Shown: positions 45,044 through 54,531 of the stretch, in pieces
Layout of the letters: every line of letters starts with the position of its first letter
Numbering within the stretch: the first letter of the stretch is position 1
NCBI RefSeq assembly: GCF_009856445.1
Contig: NZ_WMFA01000002.1
Location: forward strand, 62,001-126,000
DNA length: 64,000 bases
Direction of reading: 5' to 3'
Origin: Halobacillus litoralis
GTDB taxonomy: Bacteria; Bacillota; Bacilli; Bacillales; Halobacillaceae
The notes under the pieces: generated by a model
What the model saw: the letters and a program-made list of their open reading frames with translations, nothing else
The model's database searches: none
What the model was told of the DNA's origin: nothing
Position numbers and translations under genes: made by a program

Positions 45044-45075
45044 AAGGTCTATCCTATAATAGGATAGACCTTCTT
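45044..45075 (+). terminator. Terminator of the exporter operon
   Basis: A perfect 12-bp stem AAGGTCTATCCT/AGGATAGACCTT, ATAAT loop, T-rich tail. Confidence 0.92.
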
Positions 45076-45240
45076 CTGGTTTTGTTCATTTTCACAGCAG
45101 CGAATGGGTTGATTGTTTCACGTTCAAATTATTGCTCCTTGACTTTACCTGATTTCTGGAGTGCTTGCCATTTGCTTGGGTATCTTAAGATCTTAAGGTG
45201 GATTTTTGTTTTTTATTGTCAGGATAAATAAAATACAGTA

Positions 45241-45269
45241 AAAGAAAAAGCGAACCATAATGGTCCGCT
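45241..45269 (-). terminator. Terminator of the LPXTG gene
   Basis: AGCGGACCA/TGGTTCGCT stem read on the minus strand, then TTTTTCTTTT. A separate 14-bp palindrome CTTAAGATCTTAAG sits nearby at 45184-45197. Confidence 0.8.
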
Positions 45270-45294
45270 GAATTAGGGGGATGGTTAAAGCCAT

Positions 45295-45723
45295 TTAATT
45301 TTCCCTACGTACAAACAACAGTCCACCACTCAATAGAAACAGCCCCATCCCGAGTAATGCATATGTAGCATACGGTGTTGCAGTTTCAGGGAGCTCACCG
45401 CCTTCTTCCTCTGAGGATTCCTCCTGAGTCCCGTTTTCTTCAGAATCTTCCATGGCTTCATCTTCTGATGCTTCTGACTCACCATAGTCGTCAGCTGAAG
45501 AGCTGCCACCTAAACTTTCACATGGGACGCCATCTTTATCTCGGTCCAGTCTATCCGGATCGTTGTTTTCATCGTAACCATTTTCTTCCCAATATTTTTC
45601 TGCTTCTGCTGTCGTGTCAAAATCGCTGCAGTCCTTGTCTCCATCATGACTGTCCGCACTTACGAACCCTGCGCTGCCAAAAGTCAAAGTCAAAACAAAC
45701 AAAAAAATCAAGAATCTTTTCAT
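45295..45723 (-). CDS. LPXTG-anchored surface protein with Excalibur domain
   Basis: 142 residues: signal peptide (1-23), Excalibur Ca2+-binding domain (about 30-72; KDCSDF...DRDKDGVPCESL), a very acidic Ser/Glu linker, then LPETA, a hydrophobic helix and RREN, a complete sortase sorting signal. It should be linked to peptidoglycan by sortase. Function unknown; the DxDxDGxxCE loop resembles EF-hand calcium sites. No sortase gene is seen in the window. Confidence 0.88.
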   Translation of the reverse strand: MKRFLIFLFVLTLTFGSAGFVSADSHDGDKDCSDFDTTAEAEKYWEENGYDENNDPDRLDRDKDGVPCESLGGSSSADDYGESEASEDEAMEDSEENGTQEESSEEEGGELPETATPYATYALLGMGLFLLSGGLLFVRREN

Positions 45724-45906
45724 TACGTGAAAACCCCTTTTTGATAGATTTCCATCACCCCTTGGATATTTTTGTATATCATTCTATTGCCTATATTTTT
45801 ACAAATAAAACCATATTTTGAGTATTTGTTGAATTTTATTCAATATAAAATGATAATAGGTTCTCTTAATGTGAAGGGGCGACTGTCTGAATAAACATAT
45901 AGGCTT

Positions 45907-45938
45907 AAAAAAGCATGGGGCCTGAGCCCCATGCTTTT
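45907..45938 (-). terminator. Terminator of rlmN
   Basis: A perfect 13-bp stem AAAAGCATGGGGC and complement with a CTGA loop, overlapping the stop codon. Confidence 0.92.
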
Positions 45939-47022
45939 AGTTCATTGGCATTTTTTTCTTTTTGCGTGCTTTTTCTTTTTCGATCTGCTTACTGCGCAGC
46001 TGTCCGCAGGCGGCATCGATATCAGTTCCATGTTCCGTACGCACCCCGCATTTAATTCCGCGGTCCATCAACGTTTGATAGAACGTAAGGATCGCTTCTT
46101 TTTCACTTCGCTCATAAGGGTTGTCCGCGACTGGGTTATATGGAATCAAGTTGACGTAGGATAAATGACGTTTATCCTTCAACAATTCAGCAAGCTCTTC
46201 CGCTTCTTTCTTATGGTCATTGACGTCCTTGAGTAGAATGTACTCGAAGGTAATGCGTCTGTTTGTTTTTTCGAGATAGTAATCAATCGCCGGCATCAAT
46301 TTTTCGAGTGGGTAGGCACGGTTGATTTTCATAATCTGTGTACGCAGTTCATTATTTGGTGCATGAATGGAAAGGGCCAGATTAATCTGGATACCTTCAT
46401 CTGCGAACTCATACATTTTAGGTGCAATTCCACTTGTGGAGACGGTGATATGACGTGCTCCAATGGAAAGGCCTTTTTGATCGTTTACGACCTTCAAGAA
46501 GTCAATCAAGTTGTCATAGTTGTCGAACGGTTCACCAATTCCCATAACCACAATGTGGCTGACGCGTTCATCGTTACCCTGTTGATCCAAGTGCTGTTGG
46601 ACCTGCATGATCTGTTCAACAATTTCACCACTGGAGAGGTCCCGGTTCTTACGAAGAATTCCACTTGCACAGAAGGAGCACCCGATGTTACAGCCTACCT
46701 GTGTGGTTACGCATACGGACAGTCCATAGTTGAAACGCATCAGAACAGTTTCAATGACGTTACCATCATCCAATTTGAATAGGAACTTGACGGTACCATC
46801 CTTTGATTCTTGTTTTATTTCTTCAGAAAGTGTCTCAATCGTAAAATGTTCATTAAGAACATCAATACAAGATTGATTCACGTTTTTCATTTGTGAAAAA
46901 TCAGTCACACGCTTTTGGTAGAGCCAGTCCCATACTTGCTTGGAACGGAACTTTTTCTCACCATGATCTATAAGCCAATCAGTCAGTTGGTCAAACGTCA
47001 ATCCGTAAATGGATCGTTTCAT
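45937..47022 (-). CDS. rlmN: 23S rRNA (A2503-C2) methyltransferase RlmN
   Basis: 361 residues, radical SAM enzyme with C111-x3-C115-x2-C118 (CNIGCSFC) for the [4Fe-4S] cluster and the Cfr/RlmN segment [12 protein letters not shown] late cysteine in [18 protein letters not shown] serves as acceptor. It methylates A2503 of 23S rRNA and A37 of some tRNAs. GAGGAG precedes ATG 47022. A lysine/arginine-rich tail ends the protein. Confidence 0.96.
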   Translation of the reverse strand: MKRSIYGLTFDQLTDWLIDHGEKKFRSKQVWDWLYQKRVTDFSQMKNVNQSCIDVLNEHFTIETLSEEIKQESKDGTVKFLFKLDDGNVIETVLMRFNYGLSVCVTTQVGCNIGCSFCASGILRKNRDLSSGEIVEQIMQVQQHLDQQGNDERVSHIVVMGIGEPFDNYDNLIDFLKVVNDQKGLSIGARHITVSTSGIAPKMYEFADEGIQINLALSIHAPNNELRTQIMKINRAYPLEKLMPAIDYYLEKTNRRITFEYILLKDVNDHKKEAEELAELLKDKRHLSYVNLIPYNPVADNPYERSEKEAILTFYQTLMDRGIKCGVRTEHGTDIDAACGQLRSKQIEKEKARKKKKMPMN

Positions 47023-47331
47023 AAATACGCTCCTCTTTAAAAAAAATCGCTATTCCCATCATACTCGAAATGGGCAACTTAAACAACAGGATGAGGAATG
47101 TTGAAATTTTGCAAACATTTGCAGGCAGGGATTGTTCTGAGTGAAGAAATGTAAAGAGAAAGAGGTTACTTCAACAGTTCTATGTGCAATGACCGTAAAT
47201 CAAAACCTATGATGTCCATTGTCCCCTTACTGAGGCTATGGAAGCAATTTTCTGCAATTGCGTTATCTTTTTAAAATAAAGGGAAGGTGTTTTTTCAGAA
47301 CTTCAATTCACACCATAACGGAGGAACGCTT
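47023..47331. other. Gene-free stretch between rlmN and the M50-like gene
   Basis: About 310 bases holding two divergent promoter regions. I see no gene, repeat or convincing hairpin in it. Confidence 0.5.
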
Positions 47332-47811
47332 ATGTTTACTTTGAATGATATTCCTATGTTTATCATAAATTTCTTTCTGATTCTACCTCTTGTCACACTC
47401 GTTCATGAAACAGGTCATGTCCTAGTCGCTCGTTTATTTGGAGGGAAGATACGTTACTGTATCGGTACGGGGAAATTATTGTTCTATGTGGGTCCTTTGG
47501 AAGTGAGACGTATGTACTTTATGGAGGGCTGGTGTCAGTATGAGAAGCTTTCCTACAATAAGACATGGGCGCATGTGTCTATCTATCTTGCTGGAAGTAT
47601 CTTTAATTTGGCCATCATTCTGATGTTGAATGTACTGATCACCCAGGATGTTCTTCCTGTTGATTTGTTCTTCTACCAGTATTCCTATTTCTCTGTATAC
47701 TTCATCTTCTTTTCACTATTTCCTTATCGAAATGGGGATGGCAAGCCGAGCGACGGCATGGCCATCTATGATGTCATTCGTTATGGAAAAGCTGAAGATC
47801 CGATTGATTAA
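47332..47811 (+). CDS. M50-like membrane metalloprotease
   Basis: 159 residues with about four hydrophobic segments. HETGH at residues about 24-28 lies at the end of the first one, as in site-2 protease-type M50 enzymes. A distant NGDGKPSDG motif could supply the third zinc ligand (Asp). The start is ATG 47332 with GGAGG; an upstream extension lacks a ribosome site. Substrate unknown; it could also be a non-proteolytic M50 relative. Confidence 0.75.
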   Translation: MFTLNDIPMFIINFFLILPLVTLVHETGHVLVARLFGGKIRYCIGTGKLLFYVGPLEVRRMYFMEGWCQYEKLSYNKTWAHVSIYLAGSIFNLAIILMLNVLITQDVLPVDLFFYQYSYFSVYFIFFSLFPYRNGDGKPSDGMAIYDVIRYGKAEDPID

Positions 47812-47817
47812 TAGAAA

Positions 47818-47848
47818 GAGGGGAAAGCCATGCAGGCTTTCCCCTTAC
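47818..47848. terminator. Terminator after the M50-like gene
   Basis: AGGGGAAAGCC/GGCTTTCCCCTT stem with ATGCA loop; convergent with the MazG-like pseudogene. Confidence 0.82.
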
Positions 47849-47854
47849 CTATGA

Positions 47855-48181
47855 TCACTCGTCTTCAATATCCAGAAGCATGGTACGATTATGGAAAGCT
47901 CCACGCTCTTTTCTGCGATGTTGGCGAATGTGTTCAAGTTCTTCGAAGGTTGCCCCATGTGTATAAGATAAGGCATGAATAACTTCCAGAAGGTCAGCAA
48001 GTTTGGTCAATGATTCTTCGTTTTCAACCGTGTGGAAATATTCTTCAACTTCATCTTTTCATTTGTTTTTCAATGAATCATCATACTCCTTTTTATTAAG
48101 AGTTCGAGTACGGATATTTCTCCCCGAATCTCTCAGTAAGTTAGGAATGTGATCTCGAACTAGTTTGTTGTGCTCTGTCAA
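47855..48181 (-). pseudogene. MazG-like NTP pyrophosphohydrolase, broken by an in-frame stop
   Basis: The frame from TTG 48181 (after AAAGGAGAG) reads HNKLVRDHIPNLLRDSGRNI, then DDSLKNK-stop-KDEVEEYFHTVENEE, then LADLLEVIHALSYTHGATFEEL. This is the phosphoribosyl-ATP pyrophosphohydrolase-like family, with its E-x-x-E and LADLLEV metal-binding helices after the stop. The TGA at 48059-48061 stands where the family usually has a leucine (TTA to TGA, one base). The frame is otherwise intact for 108 codons, so the loss is recent or an error. Confidence 0.82.
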
Positions 48182-48288
48182 TGTTCCACTCTCCTTTCGG
48201 CTATACCCATCCTTAACCGTTTCCAGGAAAAAGAAAACAATAAAATGTTCATACCGTTTTATATAGTTGGTGATATAGGTTATCTTTT

Positions 48289-48331
48289 GAAAAAATGCAG
48301 ACAAGTGGGAGGGCACTTGTCTGCATTTTTT
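48289..48331 (-). terminator. Terminator of the serine hydrolase gene
   Basis: A perfect 18-bp-class stem (AAAAAATGCAGACAAGTG and complement) with a short GGGAGGG-type loop and T-run on both strands. Confidence 0.93.
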
Positions 48332-48337
48332 CAATCA

Positions 48338-50020
48338 TTAATAGGGTCGTTTTTCCCATGAATCACTTTTTACCTCTATTGCTTTTCCGTTTATTTCTAG
48401 ATCGTCAATGTACCAGCCGCGGTTGTTAACACTTCCATCGGTTTCATAGATGAAGCGGATATGTGTAGTATCGGATGGTAGTTCAACATTTTGTGAGACC
48501 CATCCATTACTGTCGCCTGTAAATCGATCCAGTGTTGTCCAGGTCTTCCCATCGTTTGATACTTCTAATGTACCGAAGTCATACCCACTTTCAATTTCAA
48601 ACCATGTACGGAAGGAAAGGGAAGCCGTTCCGCTGAGATTCACTTTTGCGAGCAGCTGTTTCTTCGCTTGGTCTCCGTAACCTGCAAACCATGGATTCGC
48701 TTTTTTATCCACTTCAATTGGAATAGCATCCGCTACTTTTCGTGCAAACCCTCTTCGCGCCCCATTCGTAGAAACTGTGTCCCTTGTAGGATGGACACGA
48801 TTCGTTAATAATATAGCGATTGTTTCATTTGCAGGGTTGACCACGATGGAGGTTCCTGTGTACCCCGTATGTCCATATGTGCTTGGACTCGAGAGGGCAT
48901 CCATATACCACCCTTGTTGGAGTTCCCACCCTAACCCGTGGTCATCACCTGGAAATTGGGGAATACGATTTTCAGTAAGCAGCTTAACGGTTTCAGGCTT
49001 AAGAATCTCGGTGTTTCCATAAGTACCTTCATTTAAAAACATATGCGCGAGTTTGGCTAAATCATTGGCCGTGGAAAAAACTCCTGCATGACCAGCTACA
49101 CCATCCAGTGACCAGGCACTTTCATCATGCACTTCTCCCCACACAAGTCCCCGATTCGTCCATGGTTGGTCTTCCGTTGCAGCAATACGGGATTTTAATT
49201 TCTCATCTGGATTATACATCGTATCTTCCATTTTTAATGGTGTGGTAATATATTTTTCTACAAATTCATCTAATCGCATATGAGAGAGGCGTTCGACGAG
49301 AGCTCCTAATGTAATCATATTTAAGTCGCTGTAAGTATAGGTTGATCCAGGCTCATTAGAGAGGGGATATTGTAAGACATGTTGTAAACGGTCGTTTCTG
49401 TCACCTTCTACTTTATAAAGGGGAATCCAGGGTTTGAAGCCTGAGGTATGTGTCAGAAGCTGTTCAATCGTTACGCTCTCCTTACCATTTTCGGCAAATT
49501 CAGGGAGGTACTTTGCGACTGGGTCGCTTAGTTCGAACGCGTCTTGTTCATATAAAATCATAGCGGCGGTGGATGTGAAAATTTTGCTAATGGAAGCGAG
49601 ATCAAATATGGTATCTTTCGTCATGGGGACGGGATTCTCTGATTGAGTGAATTCATCGTCTTCATACTTCATCGCGTACCCGTAGGCTTCTTCTTTAACG
49701 ATATGCCCTCTCCTTGCGACAAGAGCTACGGCTCCGGGCATCACGTTGTCTTCTATAGCAGAGAGTAGAAGAGGATCAATTTCTTGTAAAGGCTCTTTTC
49801 TCATGCCAGCTCCTCGAACGGATCCTGGATGCAGGATGGGTGAGGAAGGCCCTGGTTGATCCCAGGAAAATGCAGGATGGACAGTGCTTGAGTTTGTATG
49901 GACATTTGTTTTTACTCCTTTCTCTATATTCGGACCAGGTCCTGCGAGAATCGTATTCGGGATTAACAGGGTGGCTCCCAGAGTCGTTATTAACAGAGGG
50001 GATACTTTTTTCTTTTTCAA
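48338..50020 (-). CDS. Secreted serine hydrolase (class C beta-lactamase fold) with C-terminal jelly-roll domain
   Basis: 560 residues. A signal peptide (about 1-27) and a beta-lactamase/esterase domain (about 80-430) with SISK (Ser-x-x-Lys nucleophile) and YSDLN (Tyr-x-Asn) come first, with HTGYTG as the KTG equivalent. A C-terminal domain with GYDFGTLEVSNDGKTWTTLD and RFIYETDGSVNNRGWYIDDL resembles MAM/immune-inhibitor-A jelly-rolls and may bind polymer. The start is TTG 50020, 8 bases after AGGAGG. Related to the YbbE/AmlC type; cell-wall amide or ester hydrolysis is possible. Confidence 0.88.
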   Translation of the reverse strand: MKKKKVSPLLITTLGATLLIPNTILAGPGPNIEKGVKTNVHTNSSTVHPAFSWDQPGPSSPILHPGSVRGAGMRKEPLQEIDPLLLSAIEDNVMPGAVALVARRGHIVKEEAYGYAMKYEDDEFTQSENPVPMTKDTIFDLASISKIFTSTAAMILYEQDAFELSDPVAKYLPEFAENGKESVTIEQLLTHTSGFKPWIPLYKVEGDRNDRLQHVLQYPLSNEPGSTYTYSDLNMITLGALVERLSHMRLDEFVEKYITTPLKMEDTMYNPDEKLKSRIAATEDQPWTNRGLVWGEVHDESAWSLDGVAGHAGVFSTANDLAKLAHMFLNEGTYGNTEILKPETVKLLTENRIPQFPGDDHGLGWELQQGWYMDALSSPSTYGHTGYTGTSIVVNPANETIAILLTNRVHPTRDTVSTNGARRGFARKVADAIPIEVDKKANPWFAGYGDQAKKQLLAKVNLSGTASLSFRTWFEIESGYDFGTLEVSNDGKTWTTLDRFTGDSNGWVSQNVELPSDTTHIRFIYETDGSVNNRGWYIDDLEINGKAIEVKSDSWEKRPY

Positions 50021-50293
50021 CTCAAAACCTCCTTTTTCAGATAATTCAATCATAAGGTTTTGGATTCTAGTTGTCTATACCACTTATGGTAAAATGGTAA
50101 TTTATACCGAAAAGGGTAAGAATGGCATGGGCTGAAGGGATTGGGAAGGACCTTTCGTTGATCAAACGCAATAATAATCCTTCGAGACTTTCATCAGCTA
50201 TGAGAGACAATTCCGGACTTTCACTCCCATTTCTTCCTATATGGGGAGGTTTCATTTGATTTTGGGTCCATTTACCCTAAATGTCGCTGTGGA

Positions 50294-50319
50294 GTTTCAC
50301 CTTTCTAAAACTGAGGTAT
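50294..50319 (+). promoter_or_regulatory. Sigma-B-like promoter
   Basis: GTTTCA (50294), 14 bases, AGGTAT (50314), compared with GTTTAA-N12/14-GGGTAT. Two mismatches in 12. It lies 34 bases before the start of a 30-aa gene. Confidence 0.5.
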
Positions 50320-50352
50320 GTATTTATATATTCAAATAAAGGAGGAATGAAA

Positions 50353-50445
50353 ATGAAACTGATTCGCTCGGTAATCCATACTATCGTAGATATTCTCTTA
50401 TTCATTCCACGTACGATAGGAAGATTGATTAAGAGAATCGTATAA
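50353..50445 (+). CDS. 30-aa cationic amphipathic membrane peptide
   Basis: Thirty residues starting MKLIRSVIHTIVDILLFIPR and ending in a basic tail (GRLIKRIV). The centre is a hydrophobic helix. It has an AAAGGAGG ribosome site 6 bases before ATG 50353, a sigma-B-like promoter and its own terminator, so it looks like a genuine gene. Type I toxin-like, stress or signalling peptides have this size; no family is recognised and no antisense RNA was identified. Confidence 0.65.
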   Translation: MKLIRSVIHTIVDILLFIPRTIGRLIKRIV

Positions 50446-50456
50446 TTCCTAAACAT

Positions 50457-50492
50457 AGAAAAGGGCCGCTCTTTTAGAGAGGGGCCTTTTTT
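50457..50492 (+). terminator. Terminator of the 30-aa peptide gene
   Basis: AAAAGGGCC...GGGGCCTTTTTT imperfect stem with a T-run, 12 bases after the stop. Confidence 0.8.
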
Positions 50493-50559
50493 AATGGAAA
50501 TGAAGGTTGATATGGTGGGGCGAAAGTAGAGACTGCCGTAGAAAGGGGGAAGGGAACAA

Positions 50560-51468
50560 ATGAAAGGGAAAGGGATTACTCTGGTTCTCATAGGGGCTGC
50601 CAGCTTTGGGCTCACCCCGATTTTTGTGAAAACAGGTTTTTCTTTCGGCTACACACTTGGTGAACTGAATATTGTCCAAATGTTGATTGCCTTTGTATTT
50701 TTGTGGGGAATCAGCCTATTTAAAAAGATTTCATGGAGAGGGACAAGCAGAGGCGATCTGTTCAAAATTATGTTGACGGGCACATCCGTTGGTTTGACCA
50801 GTATCTTCTATTATGGTGCTATGCAGTATTTGCCAGCATCTATTGCTATCATTCTACTTTTCCAGTTCGTGTGGATTGGAATGATTTACGAATGGATCTT
50901 TACAAAAGTTATCCCTACCTCCATCAATTTTCTTTCATTGGTGGTCACACTCTTAGGGGTTGTTTGTGCGTCAGGTGTAATCGGAGGCGGCTTCTTTGAG
51001 CTTCCAATGGCTGGGCTTCTGCTTGGGCTGCTTTCAGGCTTTTCTTATGCGGGGTTTGTTTTTTTCAGCGGGCAGGTGGCGACAAAGACCAACCCTATTG
51101 TAAGAAGTGCCCTGATGGTAACTGGATCGTTGGTTCTTGTGCTGGTTGTATTTGTACAAGACCTGCCCACACTGCCGTTATTCGATATGCAATTATGGAG
51201 CATCGGTGCAGGAGTGGCTTTCGTAGGAGCAGTCATCCCGCCATTATTTTTTGCTCAGGGTGCTCCGTTGATTTCTGGGAGACTTGCCAATGTCTTGAGT
51301 TCTATTGAACTTCCAGTTGCCATCATTTCAGCCATGATCATCCTATCAGAATCTGTATCTTTGGTTCAGTGGGCGGGGGTGGGTTTAATCATAGCTGCCA
51401 TTTTCCTTAATGAGCTAGGGGGATTATGGTTGAAAAGGAAATCGGCAGAAAAAAGCCAGACCTTATAA
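50560..51468 (+). CDS. EamA/DMT-family transporter
   Basis: 302 residues with ten hydrophobic segments in two EamA repeats (about 5-140 and 150-285). The N-terminus GITLVLIGAASFGLTPIFVK is typical of drug/metabolite transporters. Substrate unknown. GAAAGGGGGAAGGG precedes ATG 50560. Confidence 0.88.
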   Translation: MKGKGITLVLIGAASFGLTPIFVKTGFSFGYTLGELNIVQMLIAFVFLWGISLFKKISWRGTSRGDLFKIMLTGTSVGLTSIFYYGAMQYLPASIAIILLFQFVWIGMIYEWIFTKVIPTSINFLSLVVTLLGVVCASGVIGGGFFELPMAGLLLGLLSGFSYAGFVFFSGQVATKTNPIVRSALMVTGSLVLVLVVFVQDLPTLPLFDMQLWSIGAGVAFVGAVIPPLFFAQGAPLISGRLANVLSSIELPVAIISAMIILSESVSLVQWAGVGLIIAAIFLNELGGLWLKRKSAEKSQTL

Positions 51469-51481
51469 AGGCCTGGCTTTC
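51448..51481. terminator. Bidirectional terminator EamA/TRAP
   Basis: AAAGCCAG...CTGGCTTT stem with a loop containing the EamA stop codon, between convergent genes. Confidence 0.82.
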
Positions 51482-51483
51482 AA

Positions 51484-53439
51484 TCATACGACAGCTTTTT
51501 GTTTGGATGAATCTTCTTTTTTGTTCTTTACATATTGGAAAGCAGAAACGGCTCCAAAAATTCCTAAACCAATGAGAGATATGATTAGGTTCGGATACAC
51601 GAGCATGAGTCCACAAAAGACAAGGGCGATTCGTTCGATCCACGTGACTTTTGTTGCGAAATATCCGATCAGTGCAGAGCTGATGGCTGCCATGCCTAAT
51701 AAGGCTGTAAGGACACTGATGGTTAAGTTAAATGCGTTGACGTCTCCTTGCAGCAATAAAATTGGATTGGTAACGAACACATAAGGAATGATAAAAGCGG
51801 CAATCGCAAGTTTTACCGCGGTTACACCAGCTTTCATCGGATTGGCTCCGGCAATACCCGCTCCAGCATAAGCTGCGAGACAAACGGGAGGAGTGATATC
51901 TGCGACGATTCCGAAATAGAAGACAAACATGTGAACGGCAATGACTGGCACATCAAACGCTAACAAAGCTGGCGCTGCCATTGTAGCAGTTACGACATAG
52001 TTTGCTGTGGTAGGCAGACCCATTCCCAGAATAATACAGGCAATCATGGTAAAGAACATGACCAGGAAAAACTGCCCTTGAGCAAGATCAATGATACCTC
52101 CTGCGATTTTAGGTCCGAGACCGGTAGTCGTTACGGTTCCTGCTATGATTCCTGCAGTCGCACAGGCAGCAATGACGGGAAGGGCGACACGAGCTCCTTC
52201 TTCAAGCAATTTAATGATCCCTTTCCAGGACATGCGTGTTTCTTTACGGAAAAAGCTGATAACAAAAGCCGTGACGATTGCAAATAAAGCGGCATAAGTA
52301 GGTGTACGTCCGGCAAGTAGAAATCCGATAATGATGACGAGCGGAAGAAATAAGTCCAGACGTTTGACAAGCTTATTTGTTTTAGGAAGTTCTTCTTTTG
52401 AAAGTCCGCGGATGTTTTGTTTTCTTGCCTCAAAGTGTGTACCTAAAAAGACCCCTGAAAAATACAAAAGAGCGGGTACAATCGCAATGACGATGATTTC
52501 GTTATAAGGGATCCCCGTGTAAGACGCCATGATGAATGCGGCAGCACCCATGATCGGCGGCATAAGCTGTCCACCGGTGGAGGCGGAAGCTTCTGATGCT
52601 GCGGCGAAGTGAGGTTTGAACCCTGCATTTTTCATCATCGGAATCGTAAATGATCCAGAGCCCACGGTATTAGCGACTGAGCTTCCACTTACCATTCCTT
52701 GAAGCCCGCTTGCTGCGACAGCAGCTTTTGCTGTTCCGCCCGTATATTTTCCTGTTAAGCGGAGGGCAAGATCATTAAAAAACTGACCAATGTTCGTTTT
52801 GACGAGAATGACTCCGAAAAAAAGGAAGAGAAAAATATAGGTCGACGATATTTGAATGGGAATACCGAATATAGCACTGGAACTGAAAAACATTTTCGTT
52901 GCGAGCGTAGGCCAGTCATTGCCTGCGTGACCAATGATAGGAATGAAATTTCCAAACATCCCATAGAGCAGGGCGACGATCGCAATGATGACAATAGGAA
53001 GGCCGACGACTCGCCTTGTCGCTTCAAGCAACAAAAGAATGCCGGCTGTTGCAACAAATTGATCCATATAGGTGAATCCGAAGATAATCGCATCGTTAAT
53101 GAGACGGTCATAATTTTGAATGATATAAAAGTTCGCATAAAGAGCGATGGCAGCAAAAATAAGATCATACCATGGAATGCCTCGTCTGCCCGTTAAAGAA
53201 GATTTAATCGGATAGAGGAGGTAGACTAAGCATAGAGCGGCACCCAGGTGAATGGCACCCTGTATAAGTGAAACATAGGCTCCACGGTAAGCGGTGTAAA
53301 GCTGAAAAATAGTCAGGGCACTCCCAAGGATCAAAGTCACCCAGCCCCAGGGTCCGAGGTTGGTACGGAATGTGCTCTCTTTGTCGTATTTTTTCATCAT
53401 TTCCTGTTTGTCTACTTCTTTGTTATCTTTTTTCGTCAC
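51484..53439 (-). CDS. TRAP transporter permease, fused 4TM/12TM
   Basis: About 651 residues, a fusion of the small (DctQ-like) and large (DctM-like) TRAP membrane subunits, as usual for TAXI-type systems. Typical DctM motifs are AVAASGLQGMVSGSSVANTV, GSFTIPMMKNAGFKPHFAAA and GMGLPTTANYVVTA. The start is taken at GTG 53439, 7 bases after GGAGGT; ATG 53454 overlaps that site. It works with the upstream receptor, driven by a Na+ or H+ gradient. Substrate unknown. Confidence 0.92.
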   Translation of the reverse strand: MTKKDNKEVDKQEMMKKYDKESTFRTNLGPWGWVTLILGSALTIFQLYTAYRGAYVSLIQGAIHLGAALCLVYLLYPIKSSLTGRRGIPWYDLIFAAIALYANFYIIQNYDRLINDAIIFGFTYMDQFVATAGILLLLEATRRVVGLPIVIIAIVALLYGMFGNFIPIIGHAGNDWPTLATKMFFSSSAIFGIPIQISSTYIFLFLFFGVILVKTNIGQFFNDLALRLTGKYTGGTAKAAVAASGLQGMVSGSSVANTVGSGSFTIPMMKNAGFKPHFAAASEASASTGGQLMPPIMGAAAFIMASYTGIPYNEIIVIAIVPALLYFSGVFLGTHFEARKQNIRGLSKEELPKTNKLVKRLDLFLPLVIIIGFLLAGRTPTYAALFAIVTAFVISFFRKETRMSWKGIIKLLEEGARVALPVIAACATAGIIAGTVTTTGLGPKIAGGIIDLAQGQFFLVMFFTMIACIILGMGLPTTANYVVTATMAAPALLAFDVPVIAVHMFVFYFGIVADITPPVCLAAYAGAGIAGANPMKAGVTAVKLAIAAFIIPYVFVTNPILLLQGDVNAFNLTISVLTALLGMAAISSALIGYFATKVTWIERIALVFCGLMLVYPNLIISLIGLGIFGAVSAFQYVKNKKEDSSKQKAVV

Positions 53440-53478
53440 GCCTCTTACCTCCATTCTTTTCTAAATCAACGTTATAAA

Positions 53479-53505
53479 GAACCGGACAAAAACAATGTCC
53501 GGTTC
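53479..53505 (-). terminator. Intercistronic hairpin between TRAP receptor and permease
   Basis: A perfect 10-bp stem GAACCGGACA/TGTCCGGTTC with a 7-base loop. The following T-run is short (TTTAT), so partial termination or mRNA stabilisation is likely, giving more receptor than permease. Confidence 0.65.
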
Positions 53506-53517
53506 CGCTTGCTTTCT

Positions 53518-54531
53518 TTATTCTAAAATGCCTGCTTCTTTGAAATATTTCTCTGATCCAGGGTGAAGCGGGAGTTCTTGAGCACCTGTCAAAGCACTAT
53601 CCTGCGTGATCAGCTTCGCTTGAGCGATTGACATATCACCCGCATTTTCATAAAGTGTTTTCGTCATTTCATATGCTAGATCTTCACTGACCTGACTTGT
53701 TGAACCAAGAAGAAGCGCTAATGCAGTAATGGTTTCCACAGGCTCTTCCTGCCACTCATACGTACCAGGTTCGACTGTATAAGCTTCGTACTGACTATTG
53801 GAAGTCACTTCTTCTAAAGCATCGCCTTCAACGTTCAGAAACTTAACTTCTCCTGTAGCCGCTTCTAATTCATCTGTCGTTGAGGAAGGGACTCCTACAA
53901 CGGCGAAAGAGGCGTCAATCGTATTATTTTGAAGTTTACTCTTCGCATCTCCAAAACCTTCTTCAAACGCTTCATAGTCACCTTCTTCGATGCCGTATGC
54001 GGAAAGAACCATCTCAGCCGCTTCACGAGTTGCCCCGCCTGGAGGTCCGACAGCTACTTTTTTTCCTTTTAAATCTTCAATGGACTCAATACCTGTAGAA
54101 TCCAATGTGACCACTTGTAGTGCCTCAGGATACAGGGAACCGATGACGCCGACATTACCGACATCTTTACCTTCAAATTCACCCATTCCTTCAACCGCAT
54201 TGATCATGGTCGTATTCTGAGCAATCCCCAGTTGGAAGTCCCCTGATTGGATTTTGGCGATGTTTTCGACAGAAGCTCCAGATTCAACGGAACTAACGTC
54301 AAAACCCTCCATATCAATATTGTCTGCAAAGAGGTTTGCCATTTCTCCTCCAAGCGGATAGTAGACTCCACCGACACTACCTGTTCCCATTGTCAGGTTT
54401 GTCATTTCTTCGCCACCATCACTTCCGCCGTCATCTCCTGAGGAACCGCTTGTCCCACTTTCACCACAAGCGCTCAAGAAAAGGCTTACAGTGAAGAGGA
54501 GAATGAACATTAGCCATGAATACTTTTTCAT
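53518..54531 (-). CDS. TAXI-family TRAP solute receptor lipoprotein
   Basis: 337 residues. Lipoprotein signal with LSAC (Cys about 22), a Gly/Ser/Asp-rich linker, then the TAXI signature: LTMGTGSVGGVYYPLGGEMA at the N-terminal lobe and AVGPPGGATREAAE mid-protein. TAXI receptors carry glutamate or other carboxylates in known cases, but the ligand here is open. Upstream of the TRAP permease in one unit. Confidence 0.93.
   Translation of the reverse strand: MKKYSWLMFILLFTVSLFLSACGESGTSGSSGDDGGSDGGEEMTNLTMGTGSVGGVYYPLGGEMANLFADNIDMEGFDVSSVESGASVENIAKIQSGDFQLGIAQNTTMINAVEGMGEFEGKDVGNVGVIGSLYPEALQVVTLDSTGIESIEDLKGKKVAVGPPGGATREAAEMVLSAYGIEEGDYEAFEEGFGDAKSKLQNNTIDASFAVVGVPSSTTDELEAATGEVKFLNVEGDALEEVTSNSQYEAYTVEPGTYEWQEEPVETITALALLLGSTSQVSEDLAYEMTKTLYENAGDMSIAQAKLITQDSALTGAQELPLHPGSEKYFKEAGILE

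Noticed and set aside
47287-47331. N-terminal extension of the M50-like protein
   Set aside because: The extended frame begins upstream of a clear GGAGG site that serves ATG 47332.
50160-50230. Further full copy of the dispersed repeat
   Set aside because: Only TTCGAGACTTTCATC is reminiscent of the family; too short to call.
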